The notes under the pieces were generated by a model. The model ran no database searches. It was not told where the DNA came from and worked only from the letters and a program-made list of their open reading frames with translations. From Sphingomonas montana (lineage in GTDB: Bacteria > Pseudomonadota > Alphaproteobacteria > Sphingomonadales > Sphingomonadaceae): 64,000 bases of DNA. The stretch spans positions 124,001-188,000 of the forward strand of contig NZ_MOLY01000041.1 in NCBI RefSeq assembly GCF_001956315.1, in the 5' to 3' direction. A program made the position numbers and the translations under genes. Of this stretch, positions 41,246 to 50,563 are shown piece by piece (position 1 is the first letter of the stretch; each line of letters opens with the position of its first letter).

Positions 41246-44200
41246 CTATTCCATCCCCTGCGCCGCCGCCATCGAGGCGCCTTCGATGAAATGCCACAGG
41301 TCGGCGGGAACGACGGGCTTGATCAGGATCGTGAGGCCGGCTGCGCGCGGGTCGGTGGCGATCGCGCGGTCGGCGGTCACCAGCGCGATCGCGGGGGCGG
41401 GGCGCATCGCCGCCAGCCGCGCGGCGACGTCAAGGCCGTCTTCCGCCTCGTCGAGGTGGAAGTCGATCAGCGCGATATCGGGTTCCTCGTCGGCGGCGAG
41501 CACGAACGCCTCCGCGATCGTCGCCGCGAGCAGCGGGACGCAGCGCCGCGCACGGAGCGCCGCATCGAGCGCCGCCAGGATCGTCGCGTCATTGTCGAGG
41601 CACAGGATGCGTGTTCCAGGCACCAGCGTGCGGGGCGGGGTCGGCGGGGTCGGCAGATGGTCCGCGCCGGCGGGGGCGATCGGCACGCGGATCGCAAAGG
41701 TCGAGCCGCGGCCCGGTGCGGAGCGCAGTTCGACCGTGGCACCCAGCAGGCGCGCGATACGCCGTACGATGGCGAGGCCGAGCCCGACGCCGCCGCCCGC
41801 GCTGCCCTTGCTTTCCAGCCGTTCGAATTCGTCGAAGATCCGTTCGCGGTCCGCCGCCGCGATGCCCGGCCCCGCGTCGCGCACCTCTATCGACACAGCG
41901 TCCCCGCGCCGCCGCGCACCGATCCAGATCCGGCCGTCCGTGGAATAGCGGATCGCGTTCGACAGGAAGTTCTGCAGGATCGAGCGGAGCAGCGACCGGT
42001 CGGTCGCGACGCTGAACGTGCCGGCGTGGGCCGCGAGCAGCAGCCCGCGTTCGCGCGCCTGCGGCGCGAACTGCGCGGCCAGTTCGGCGATCAGCGGGCC
42101 GAGCGCGAAGCGTTCGATCTTCGGCACGACCCCGCCGGCATCGAGCCGCGAAACATCGAGCAGCGCGCGCAACAGGGTGTCGGCGGACCCGATCGCGCCA
42201 TCGATCGCGTGGATCAGTTCGGCCTGGTGCGCCGCCTTGCCCGCATCCAGCGCGGCGCAGAACAGCCGGGCGGCGTGCAGCGGTTGCAGCAGGTCGTGGC
42301 TGGCCGCCGCCAGCAGCCGCGTCTTGTCGCGCGTTGCGGTTTCGGCGACCGCGCGGGCCTCGTCCAGCATCAGGTTCGACTGCGCCAGATCCTGCGTGCG
42401 GGCGGCGACGCGCGCCTCCAGATCGGCCTGGCGTTCCTTTTCAGCGGTGATGTCGGTGAAGCTCTGGACATAGCCACCGCCAGGCATGGGGCGGCCGACC
42501 GCCTTGATCCAGCGGCCCGACGGGCGTTGCCGTTCGAAACTGTGCGGCGTGCCGCGCGCCAGATGCGCCATGCGCCGCGCGACATGCGCCTCGATCTCGC
42601 CCGGCCCGCTGCCGCCGCGTTCGGCATTGTAGCGGATGAGATCGCGGATCGACCGGCCGGTGACGACATAGCCCTCCGGATAATCGAACATTTCGACATA
42701 GCGCGGATTCCACGCGACGAGGCGGAGGTCCGCATCGATCACGCTGACGCCGGGATCGATCGTTTCCAGCGTGGCGGACAGCAAGGTTCGCGAAAAGCGC
42801 AGCGATCGGCCGCGCTGGTCGAGCAGGTGGACCACGTCGCTGACGTCGATCGCCGATCCGGCGATGCTGGACGCCACGATCTTGCGCGCCGACGGGGCAC
42901 CGATGACGCCGGCGATCAGCCGTTCGGCGGTGCGGGCGGCCGGCCCGTCGATCGGCGCGCGTGCGTTGAGCGATACGCTGTCCATCATCTCGGCCGCCTC
43001 CGCCTCCCCCACGAAACGGGCGACGAGCGTGCGCAGTTCGCCCAGCGTCGTGACATGGTCGATCGTGCCGCCGCCCCGCCAGCGGCGGACATGGAGCGCG
43101 GCCATCAACGCGACGTTCAGGCCCAGGCTCCAGACCGTACCGTTGACGAGCGGCGAACCGATCCGCCAGCCGAGCAGCGCGGCGGGATCGAGCCAGCCGT
43201 GCGTGAACTGCGCCAGCGTCGGGCCGACGCCGTCGCCGATCGACGGCAGCAGCAGGCAGTAGATCCAGACGAGCACGCCGGCGATCAGCCCGCCGCGCGC
43301 CGCGGCATGATCCGTGAACCCCCAGCCGATGTTCGCGATCAGCGCCGGCGCGAACTGCGCGACGCCGGCGAACGCGATCAGGCCGATCGACGCGAGCGGC
43401 AGGCCCGCCTCCAGGCTGCGGCCGTAGACCAGCGCGGTGGCGACGATGGCGACGATGATGACGCGCCGGACGCGCAGCATCCGCCGGCCTAGCGCGCCCT
43501 CGCCGGCATCGCTGTGGCGGCGCAGCAGCAGCGGGGCGAGCAGGTCGTTCGTCGCCATGGTGGACAGCGCGATCGTTTCGACCACGACCATGGCGGTCGC
43601 GGCCGAGAAGCCGCCGAGGAAGGCGAGCAGCGCGACCAGCCGGTGCCCCTGCGCCAGCGGCACGGCCAGGACGTACAGATCGGGCGTGCCGTCATTTGGC
43701 AGCACCGTCATTCCCGCCAGCGCGAGCGGCAGGACGAGCAGCGAGATGACGACCATATAGGCGATGAACGGCCAGCGGGCGTGGGCCACCGCGTCCGGGC
43801 CGCTCGCCTCTATCACGCCGACATGGAACTGCCGCGGCAGGCAGAGGATCGCCAGCGCGGACAGCAGCGTGCGGACCCAGAAGTCGGACGTCAGCGCCCC
43901 CCAGGTGAAGCCCGCCCCCAGCCGGGCCAGCGGGGCGGCCAGCGCCGCGTTCGGCACGTCGGCCAGCAGCAGGAGGGTGAACCCGGCGAGCACCACGAAG
44001 CACAGCAGCTTGATGAGCGATTCGGTGGCGATCGCGGCGACGACGCCGGGGTTGCGCCCGGCGACCTCGTACCGCCGCGCGCCGAACAGGATGGCGAACA
44101 CCGCCAGCAGCAGTGCCACCAGCGTGCCGACCGCGGACGAACTGCCGATCCCGGCCAGCGCGCCGAAACTGAGCGTGACCGAGCGCAGCTGGAGCGCGAT

Positions 44201-44593
44201 ATAGGGCACTGACGCCAGCAGCGCTGTGCCCGCGACGATCGCCGCCGTGCCGCGGCTGCGCCCGTAGCGTGCGGAGATGAAGTCCGCGATCGAACTCGAC
44301 CCTTCGTCGCGCGCCAGTTGGACCAGCCGCGCCAGGAAACGCGGCGCAAGCAGGAACAGCAGCGCCGGGCCGAGATAGATGGCCAGATAGTCCCAGCCGC
44401 GGGTCGCCGCGGTTCCGACACCGCCGAAGAAGGTCCAGCTGCTGCAATAGACCGCCAGCGACAGCGGATAGGCGATCCGCCCGAGCCGCGGCGAAAGCCC
44501 GCGCCGGTCCACGATCCAGGCAATGCCGAACAGCAGCGCGCCGTAGGCCAGGATCGCGAGGATGACGGCGGGACCAGTGATAGCGCGCTCCAC
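41246..44593 (-). CDS. Symporter-linked hybrid histidine kinase, CrbS-like
   Basis: 1115 aa from a GTG at 44593 (the true start is uncertain; longer readings are basic and not protein-like). The N-terminal ~500 residues are an SLC5/sodium-solute symporter domain of about 12-13 spans (LAYGALLFGIAWIVDRR, GYLAIYLGP-type). A STAC-like linker and a PAS domain (about 600-720) lead to HisKA with His766 in ASHDLLQPL, an HATPase (DAGPGIAAADR, GGGVGLGLAIV), and a C-terminal receiver with Asp1044. CrbS/MxtR-type proteins sense acetate and drive acs expression; the position opposite acs-crbR supports this. Membrane-bound. Confidence 0.9.
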   Translation of the reverse strand: MERAITGPAVILAILAYGALLFGIAWIVDRRGLSPRLGRIAYPLSLAVYCSSWTFFGGVGTAATRGWDYLAIYLGPALLFLLAPRFLARLVQLARDEGSSSIADFISARYGRSRGTAAIVAGTALLASVPYIALQLRSVTLSFGALAGIGSSSAVGTLVALLLAVFAILFGARRYEVAGRNPGVVAAIATESLIKLLCFVVLAGFTLLLLADVPNAALAAPLARLGAGFTWGALTSDFWVRTLLSALAILCLPRQFHVGVIEASGPDAVAHARWPFIAYMVVISLLVLPLALAGMTVLPNDGTPDLYVLAVPLAQGHRLVALLAFLGGFSAATAMVVVETIALSTMATNDLLAPLLLRRHSDAGEGALGRRMLRVRRVIIVAIVATALVYGRSLEAGLPLASIGLIAFAGVAQFAPALIANIGWGFTDHAAARGGLIAGVLVWIYCLLLPSIGDGVGPTLAQFTHGWLDPAALLGWRIGSPLVNGTVWSLGLNVALMAALHVRRWRGGGTIDHVTTLGELRTLVARFVGEAEAAEMMDSVSLNARAPIDGPAARTAERLIAGVIGAPSARKIVASSIAGSAIDVSDVVHLLDQRGRSLRFSRTLLSATLETIDPGVSVIDADLRLVAWNPRYVEMFDYPEGYVVTGRSIRDLIRYNAERGGSGPGEIEAHVARRMAHLARGTPHSFERQRPSGRWIKAVGRPMPGGGYVQSFTDITAEKERQADLEARVAARTQDLAQSNLMLDEARAVAETATRDKTRLLAAASHDLLQPLHAARLFCAALDAGKAAHQAELIHAIDGAIGSADTLLRALLDVSRLDAGGVVPKIERFALGPLIAELAAQFAPQARERGLLLAAHAGTFSVATDRSLLRSILQNFLSNAIRYSTDGRIWIGARRRGDAVSIEVRDAGPGIAAADRERIFDEFERLESKGSAGGGVGLGLAIVRRIARLLGATVELRSAPGRGSTFAIRVPIAPAGADHLPTPPTPPRTLVPGTRILCLDNDATILAALDAALRARRCVPLLAATIAEAFVLAADEEPDIALIDFHLDEAEDGLDVAARLAAMRPAPAIALVTADRAIATDPRAAGLTILIKPVVPADLWHFIEGASMAAAQGME

Positions 44594-44751
44594 GGCAGCA
44601 TCGACCGGCCGGATCGTACGCGTTGCCGGACCGGACGGGAAGCCGGGGATGCCGTTCCGGCTTCCCGGTTTGGCGGCCTTCCGGCCAGGGCCGGGGCAGG
44701 TTATGTCCCGTAGGCGCCCGGGCGGACGGCATGGGCGGGAGAGACGATGAC

Positions 44752-45582
44752 ATGCAGCATGAACCGCCCCGTATGATTTCGGACGACAGCGTGCTGTTCG
44801 TGACGCTCGATTCCTGCCGTTTCGACAGTTTCGTCGCGGCCTATGCGCCGGCGGCCAAGAGCGTGTCCGCCCTGTACGAGGCGCAGGCGCCATCGCATTT
44901 CACCTACGGGTCGCATGCGGCGATGTTCGTGGGCTTCACGCCCGGCGTCGCGGCGTTGCGCAAGCGGTTCGTCAATCCGAAGCTGGGGCGGCTGTTCCGG
45001 CTGGCGGCGGCCGGGCATCCGGGGCTGAGCGAGCCGGGCTTTGTGGTGGCGGGGGCGGATATTCCGGACGGGTTCCGCAATGCGGGCCATCACACGATCG
45101 GATCGGCGGCGATGGGGTGGTTCGACCCGGCTACCGCGGTTTCGGCGACGCTGCGTGACGGGTTCGACACGTTCCAGTTCGAGCAGCATGCCGGGCGGCA
45201 GGTCGCGTGGATCGAGGAACAGATCGCGGCATCGACCGCCGCGGACCATTTCGTCTTCCTGAACGTGGGCGAGACGCATGTTCCCTATCATTTCGAGGGG
45301 GCGGACTGGCCCGCGGCGGACAATCCGTGCACGCCGTTCCAGGCGGTGGACCGGCGCGCGGACTGCCAGCACCGCCAGCGGCTGGCGTGCGAATATGTCG
45401 ATCGGCAGATCGCGCCGCTGATCGCCCGTTTCGCGCATGCGACGATCCTGCTGTGTGGCGATCACGGCGATGCGTGGGGCGAGGACGGGCTGTGGGAGCA
45501 TGGCATATCCTGCCCGGCCACGCTGACCGTCCCGCTGCTGATCCGCTATCGCGGGACGCCGGTGGAGGCTGTGCCGGACTGA
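44752..45582 (+). CDS. Sulfatase/alkaline-phosphatase-superfamily protein
   Basis: 276 aa from ATG 44752 (GGGAGAG upstream). The fold is suggested by LDSCRFDSF with a metal Asp20, GETHVPYHF in the centre and LCGDHGDAWGEDG near the C-terminus with the Asp-His metal pair. No signal peptide is seen and the catalytic Cys/Ser-Thr position is LDSCR, so it may be a cytoplasmic phosphoester hydrolase or transferase rather than a sulfatase. Alone between the kinase and secretion loci. Confidence 0.72.
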   Translation: MQHEPPRMISDDSVLFVTLDSCRFDSFVAAYAPAAKSVSALYEAQAPSHFTYGSHAAMFVGFTPGVAALRKRFVNPKLGRLFRLAAAGHPGLSEPGFVVAGADIPDGFRNAGHHTIGSAAMGWFDPATAVSATLRDGFDTFQFEQHAGRQVAWIEEQIAASTAADHFVFLNVGETHVPYHFEGADWPAADNPCTPFQAVDRRADCQHRQRLACEYVDRQIAPLIARFAHATILLCGDHGDAWGEDGLWEHGISCPATLTVPLLIRYRGTPVEAVPD

Positions 45583-45671
45583 CGTCGGTTGGGCGGGTCC
45601 CGTTCGATGGACCCGCCCCGAGGCCGTTCGCCGGATGGTTCAGACCGACGTCGGCACGCTCCGGTTCGCGA

Positions 45672-46964
45672 TCACTCCCGGAACGCGTTATCACGCAGGC
45701 GGGTGAAGGGGGTGAGCAGGTAGGACAGGACCGAGCGCTTGTCACCGAGCAGGCTGACGTCGGCGATCATGCCGGGGCCGATCGGCAACGGGCGGCCGGC
45801 ACCGTCCTTCAGCGCGTCGCGGTCCGTCCGGACGCGGACAATATAGTGGCTTTCGCCCGTCCGCTGATCGACCGTCACGTCCGGCGAAATCGTCGTGACG
45901 CGGCCGTCCAGCGACCCGTAGATCGCGGAGTCATAGGCGGTGATCTTCACCTTGGCGCGCTGCCCGGTGCGTACGAAGGCGATGTCCTTGGGCGTCACCA
46001 TCGCCTCGACCACCAGCGTGTCGTCGCTGGGCACCAGTTCGACCAGCGGGTCGCCCGGCCGTACCGTGCCGCCGACCGTCGCCACCAGCACGCGGTTGAT
46101 GCGGCCGGCACGCGGTGCGCGGACCACGGTGCGCGCCAGCCGGTCGGCCAGCAACGGCATGGTTTCGGACCGGCTGCCAAGTTCGCCGCGTGCGGTCGCC
46201 AGTTCGTCGCTCGTCCGGGTCCGCCAGTCCTGCCGCTGCTGGCTGAGCGTCGCGCGCGCCTCCGCCACGGCGGACTGGGCGCGGGCGAGCGCGGCGGATG
46301 CCGCCGCTGCCTCGCTTGCGGCGACGGCGGCGGCGGATTCGGTCTGGATCAGGGTCAGGCGCGGTTCGATCCCGCGTTCGACCAGCGGCCGGATGAGCGC
46401 GAGTTCGGTACGCCGCGAGTCGCGCGCTGCGATGCGGGCCTCCAGCGCCGACCGGGCCTCCGCAACCGCGCGTTCCGACTGGACGATACGCGCCTGACCG
46501 ACCGCGAGCATGCTGGCGAGATCCGCCTGACGCGACGCGTACAGGCTGCGTTCGCTGGCGATCTGCCCGCTATCCCCGGCGACGCCCGCGAAATTCGGTT
46601 GCGTGCCGGCCATTTCCGCCGACAGCCGCGCGAGCTTGGCGGACAGCGCACCCATGGTGGCGCGACCGCTGCCCAGTTCGGCGGTCGTGCTGGTCTGGTC
46701 CAGGCGGAGCAGCGGCGCGCCGGCGCGCACGACCTCGCCGGTATGGACCAGGATCTCGCTGACGATCCCGCCCTCCAGATTGGAGACGATCTGCAGCTGC
46801 GACGTCGGCCCGATCCGCCCCTGTGCGTTGACCGACCGGTCGATGACGGTCGCCCAGGCCCAGACGATCAGGATCGCGAAGAAAGCGAGTATCGCCCACA
46901 GCAGCACGCTGGAGACGACGCGGGGCCGGACCTGATCGGCCAGGTCTTCGATATGCGTGGTCAT
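45672..46964 (-). CDS. HlyD-family type I secretion periplasmic adaptor
   Basis: 430 aa. One N-terminal span (about 20-42; LLWAILAFFAILIVWAW), a lipoyl-like domain (NLEGGIVSEILVHTGEVV), a long coiled-coil hairpin (about 95-260) and a C-terminal beta-barrel part (VVTPKDIAFVRTGQ). It links the ABC exporter to TolC. It overlaps the ABC gene by ATGA and is last in the three-gene secretion operon. Confidence 0.93.
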   Translation of the reverse strand: MTTHIEDLADQVRPRVVSSVLLWAILAFFAILIVWAWATVIDRSVNAQGRIGPTSQLQIVSNLEGGIVSEILVHTGEVVRAGAPLLRLDQTSTTAELGSGRATMGALSAKLARLSAEMAGTQPNFAGVAGDSGQIASERSLYASRQADLASMLAVGQARIVQSERAVAEARSALEARIAARDSRRTELALIRPLVERGIEPRLTLIQTESAAAVAASEAAAASAALARAQSAVAEARATLSQQRQDWRTRTSDELATARGELGSRSETMPLLADRLARTVVRAPRAGRINRVLVATVGGTVRPGDPLVELVPSDDTLVVEAMVTPKDIAFVRTGQRAKVKITAYDSAIYGSLDGRVTTISPDVTVDQRTGESHYIVRVRTDRDALKDGAGRPLPIGPGMIADVSLLGDKRSVLSYLLTPFTRLRDNAFRE

Positions 46965-48688
46965 GCGGCGGCCCTCGGCTGAAGCTTCTTGAGGATCGCG
47001 TCGCGTTCGCCGTCCGCGATGACCTTGCCGTTTTCCATCACGATCAGCCGGGTGACCAGCTTCACGAGCGACGGGCGGTGGGTGATGACGACGAGCGTCT
47101 GATCGGTCAGTTCGGCCTGAAGCCGTTCGAGCAGCGCGCCTTCGGTCTGGGTGTCCATGGCGCTGGTCGGTTCGTCGAAGACCAGCACCTGCGGCCGCCC
47201 GGCCAATGCGCGCGCGATGGCGATCGACTGGCGCTGGCCGCCGGACAGGCTTTCCCCCCGATCGTTCAGGCGCAGGTCGTAGCCGTTGGCGATCTGCCCC
47301 ATGAACTGGTGCGTGCCGGTCAGCGTGGCGGCGCGCAGCATTTCCGCATCGTCGACGCCGTCGCGGCCGAGCGTGATATTGTCGCGGACCGAGCCGGACA
47401 GCAGCACGCTTTCCTGCAGCGCGACCCCCATCTGGGCGCGCATCGCGCCGAGATCGAGCTGGCGCAGGTCGGTGCCGTCCATCATCACCAGTCCGTCGGC
47501 CGGCGGGTAGAGCCCGAGGATGAGGCGGGCGACGGTGGACTTGCCCGACCCGATCCGGCCGAGGATGGCGACCCGCTCGCCCGGCGCGATCGAGAAGCTG
47601 ACATCGTCCAGCGCGTCCGCGGTGGCACCGGGGTAGCGAAAGGTGACGCGGCGGAATTCGATCGCGCCCTTCACCTTGGCCAGGACGAGCGGATTGGACT
47701 GCGCGCCTTCCTTCGGCGCCTGCATCATGCCGTCCAGCTGACGGTAGGCGGCCTGGGTGGAGGTCAGGCGCGACAGCAGGCTGGCGATCTGCGCCAGCGG
47801 GGCCACCGCGCGGCCGGCGAGCATGGAGCAGGCGATCAAGCCGCCCATCGTCAGTTCCTGCGCGCCGATCATCGCGACGCCGACGATCACGACGCCGGCA
47901 TAGGAGATGGTCTGGCCCGACGTCGCGATATTGACGCTGATCGCGCCGACCAGCCGCTGGCGCAGCGAACTGTCGGCATGGCTTTCCATCGCGCGCCGCC
48001 AGCGCTTCGTCAGCAACGGGCCGGCCTGCACCGACTTGACCGTTTCCAGCCCGCCGATCGCCTCGACCAGCACGGATTGCTTGGCCAGACCCTCGCCCAT
48101 CGACTGCGCCGACAGCCGGTCCATCGCCGGACGGGTGAGCGCGCCGGCGATCAGCACGATGGGCACCAGCGCCAGCGGCACCAGTACCACCTTGCCGCCG
48201 ATCAGCGCGATGACCGCCAGCGTCAGCAACACGAACGGCACGTCCACGATCGCGGTCATGGTGGCCGATGCGAAGAAATCGCGCAGCGTTTCCAGTTCGC
48301 GCATCAGCCCGGCGAGCGACCCGGTCGACCCCCTCCGCATGTCCATCCGCATCGACAGCAGCCGGTTGAAGATGGCGGTGCCGACACGCCGGTCGATATC
48401 CGCCCCCGCGATATCGACGAAATAGGCGCGCAGCGTCTTCAGCAAGAAATCGAACAACACGACGATGCCGAGGCCGATCGACAGGCCGACGAGCGAAGCG
48501 GTCGCGTTGTTGGGCAGGACGCTGTCATACACGGTCATCGCGAACAGCGAGGTGACCAGCCCGAACAGGTTTATCATGACGGCGGCCGCCGCGACCTTCA
48601 GATAGGTTGCGCGGTTGCGGCGCATCGGTTCGGTCAGCCAGGCGGCGATGCGCGGCTTGGGCGCTTCGATGACGATGTCTTCGCTCAA
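46961..48688 (-). CDS. Type I secretion ABC transporter (ATPase and membrane domain)
   Basis: 575 aa from a TTG at 48688 that overlaps the TolC-like stop as TTGA, with AAGGA upstream. A ~15-residue N-terminal extension and six spans form an ABC exporter domain; the ATPase has Walker A GRIGSGKST (Lys383), Q-loop, LSGGQRQS signature and Walker B VLVFDEPTS. No C39 protease domain is present, so it does not process leader peptides, as expected for an RTX exporter of LapB type. Confidence 0.93.
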   Translation of the reverse strand: MSEDIVIEAPKPRIAAWLTEPMRRNRATYLKVAAAAVMINLFGLVTSLFAMTVYDSVLPNNATASLVGLSIGLGIVVLFDFLLKTLRAYFVDIAGADIDRRVGTAIFNRLLSMRMDMRRGSTGSLAGLMRELETLRDFFASATMTAIVDVPFVLLTLAVIALIGGKVVLVPLALVPIVLIAGALTRPAMDRLSAQSMGEGLAKQSVLVEAIGGLETVKSVQAGPLLTKRWRRAMESHADSSLRQRLVGAISVNIATSGQTISYAGVVIVGVAMIGAQELTMGGLIACSMLAGRAVAPLAQIASLLSRLTSTQAAYRQLDGMMQAPKEGAQSNPLVLAKVKGAIEFRRVTFRYPGATADALDDVSFSIAPGERVAILGRIGSGKSTVARLILGLYPPADGLVMMDGTDLRQLDLGAMRAQMGVALQESVLLSGSVRDNITLGRDGVDDAEMLRAATLTGTHQFMGQIANGYDLRLNDRGESLSGGQRQSIAIARALAGRPQVLVFDEPTSAMDTQTEGALLERLQAELTDQTLVVITHRPSLVKLVTRLIVMENGKVIADGERDAILKKLQPRAAA

Positions 48689-50190
48689 CGCGCTGTTCCT
48701 TGGGCCTGGGAGACGGAGGTCGGGGCGGGGGGGATGCCGAGCGCGCCCAGTAGGCGGCCAGTGCGCGACAGCAGGACATAGCGCGCGGCATCCAGTTCCC
48801 CGACCCCCTGGATATAGGCGGATGCGGTCAGGAAGAACGAGTCCTCCGCTCCCAGCACGTCGAACAGCGTGCCGCGCGAGACGCGGAACCGTTCGAACAG
48901 CACGTCGCGCGACCGGCGGGCGGCGATATAGCTTTCCTCGAACGCCTTCAGCTGATCCTCCAGCGCGCGGACGTCGGACCAGGCGATGCTGGCGTCGCGC
49001 GCCGCTTCCTGCCGCGCCCGGGCCGCGCGGGCCTCGGCGACATTGGCCTGCGCGCGGACCTGGTCGGCGCGCGCGTCCACGCCGCCGAAGAAGCGCTTGC
49101 GCAGCGTCACGACACCGCGAACATCGTAATCGTCCGGGTTTTCGAGCACGCCGTAGCGCCCGGCCTGGACCCCGGCGGTCAGCAGCGGCAACGTATCGGC
49201 CCGCGCAGCACGGGCATCCTGGCGGGCGGCGTCGGCCTGCGCGGTGGCGAGCCGCACGCCGGGCGTGGCGAGCGACGCCATGCCGGCGTAATCCTGCGTC
49301 ACCTGCGTCCGATCGAGCAGCGGCGCGCGTTGCAGCTGGGGCGGGGCGGTTTCGCGCAGCAGTTGGGCGAAGCGTGCTTCGGCATTGGCCTGCGACCGGC
49401 GATATCCGGCCAGGCGGACGTCGGCGCTGGCGATATAGCTTTCGACGCGGGCGACATCGCCCTGCGCCGAGACGCCGTCGGCGACGCGCCGTTCGACCGC
49501 GACGCGCAGGTCGCGCTGCGACTGGGCAAAGGCGATGCCGAGCCGGACGAGCGCGCGGTAGACGAACACGTCGTACCACGCGCCGATCGCGTCCAGCGCG
49601 ACCTGGTCGGCCGACGCGTCCATCCCGGCGGCCGCGGCGCGCAGCCGGGCACCGGCCGCCGCGATCCGGATCGACGTTGCGCCGAAATCCAGCACCGTCT
49701 GCTGGATGTTCACGGTGGCGTCGGTCCGCCCGGCCGCGCGCGACCGTTCGACGATATTATTGATGTCGTTGGAGAAATTGCGTGCGACGGCGCGATATCC
49801 GGTCGCCGCTACATCGACATAGGGAAACAGCCCGGCGCGCGCCTGGCCGCGGGCCGCGACCGCCGCGTCGCGTTCGGCCGCGGCCTCCTGCGATGCCGGC
49901 GCCTCGCGCACCGCGCGACCGATCATCATGCGGAACCGATCCTCGCTGGCATTGACGCGGGCCAGCGCCAGCACCGGATCGGCGGCCGGATCGATGCGCA
50001 TCGGATCGGCCACCGGCGTCGGCAGGTCGGTCGCGGCCGGCCCCGGGGCCGGCGTCTGGACGAGGCCGATCGGGTTCGTCGCCCGCACGGACGGGACCGC
50101 CGCCGGGCCGGGCGCCGCGATCATCAGAAGCAGCGTCGCCCCGGCAGGCCGCCATGCGTCGCGGCCGGGACGAACTTTCGATACGCTCAA
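48685..50190 (-). CDS. TolC-family type I secretion outer-membrane protein
   Basis: 501 aa from a TTG at 50190 with GGGGGA upstream; the true start is uncertain. A signal-like hydrophobic stretch (GATLLLMIAAPGPAAVPS) precedes about 400 residues of helical hairpin repeats (RDAAVAARGQARAGLFPYVD; later RRVADGVSAQGDVARVE) typical of TolC. The C-terminal region matches the end of TolC-like exit ducts. It is first in the minus-strand secretion operon and divergent from the RTX protease. Confidence 0.9.
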   Translation of the reverse strand: MSVSKVRPGRDAWRPAGATLLLMIAAPGPAAVPSVRATNPIGLVQTPAPGPAATDLPTPVADPMRIDPAADPVLALARVNASEDRFRMMIGRAVREAPASQEAAAERDAAVAARGQARAGLFPYVDVAATGYRAVARNFSNDINNIVERSRAAGRTDATVNIQQTVLDFGATSIRIAAAGARLRAAAAGMDASADQVALDAIGAWYDVFVYRALVRLGIAFAQSQRDLRVAVERRVADGVSAQGDVARVESYIASADVRLAGYRRSQANAEARFAQLLRETAPPQLQRAPLLDRTQVTQDYAGMASLATPGVRLATAQADAARQDARAARADTLPLLTAGVQAGRYGVLENPDDYDVRGVVTLRKRFFGGVDARADQVRAQANVAEARAARARQEAARDASIAWSDVRALEDQLKAFEESYIAARRSRDVLFERFRVSRGTLFDVLGAEDSFFLTASAYIQGVGELDAARYVLLSRTGRLLGALGIPPAPTSVSQAQGTAR

Positions 50191-50563
50191 CTCAACCGTC
50201 CCCCGACTATTCCAAACCGATCGTCCGCCCTGTCCATGGTCCTGCCGGACCTGCTGCCGGTTCGTATGTGGCGGGGGCGTGGGTGCCCCCGGGGTCGGCA
50301 CCGTGCATAGTCGAAAATTCGGCTTCGGCCACGTCCCGCAGCGCCGTCGGTCACGATTTGCGGGAATGATTAATAAATCGTGTCAGCGGGCTTGCGAAGC
50401 AAAAATATCAAAGATACGTTCGACGAATTCTAGATTGATGGCGACCGCGCGCGACTTTCTGCCGTGCCCGGCCCCCGGATATTCGAGATCGCCCTGTGCG
50501 GTAAGTAAGTTCTTGCCCGCACGGTCGCCCTGTCACTGCATTTTCTGAAATGGATCCTGCTCC
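50191..50563. promoter_or_regulatory. Divergent intergenic region between secretion operon and RTX protease
   Basis: 373 bp, more A/T-rich than the flanks. It must contain both promoters. A possible TTGCGA-(16)-ATACGT pair lies near 50392-50419 for the RTX gene. No further gene or palindrome is convincing. Confidence 0.35.

Noticed and set aside
41078-43492. An 804-codon open frame opposite the hybrid kinase
   Set aside because: Arg/Gln/Asp-rich shadow of the kinase domains, no ribosome site, no motif.
46961-49579. An 872-codon reading of the ABC transporter
   Set aside because: The first ~297 codons overlap the TolC-like gene and read as Arg/Pro-rich non-protein; the TTG at 48688 with the TTGA overlap is a better start.
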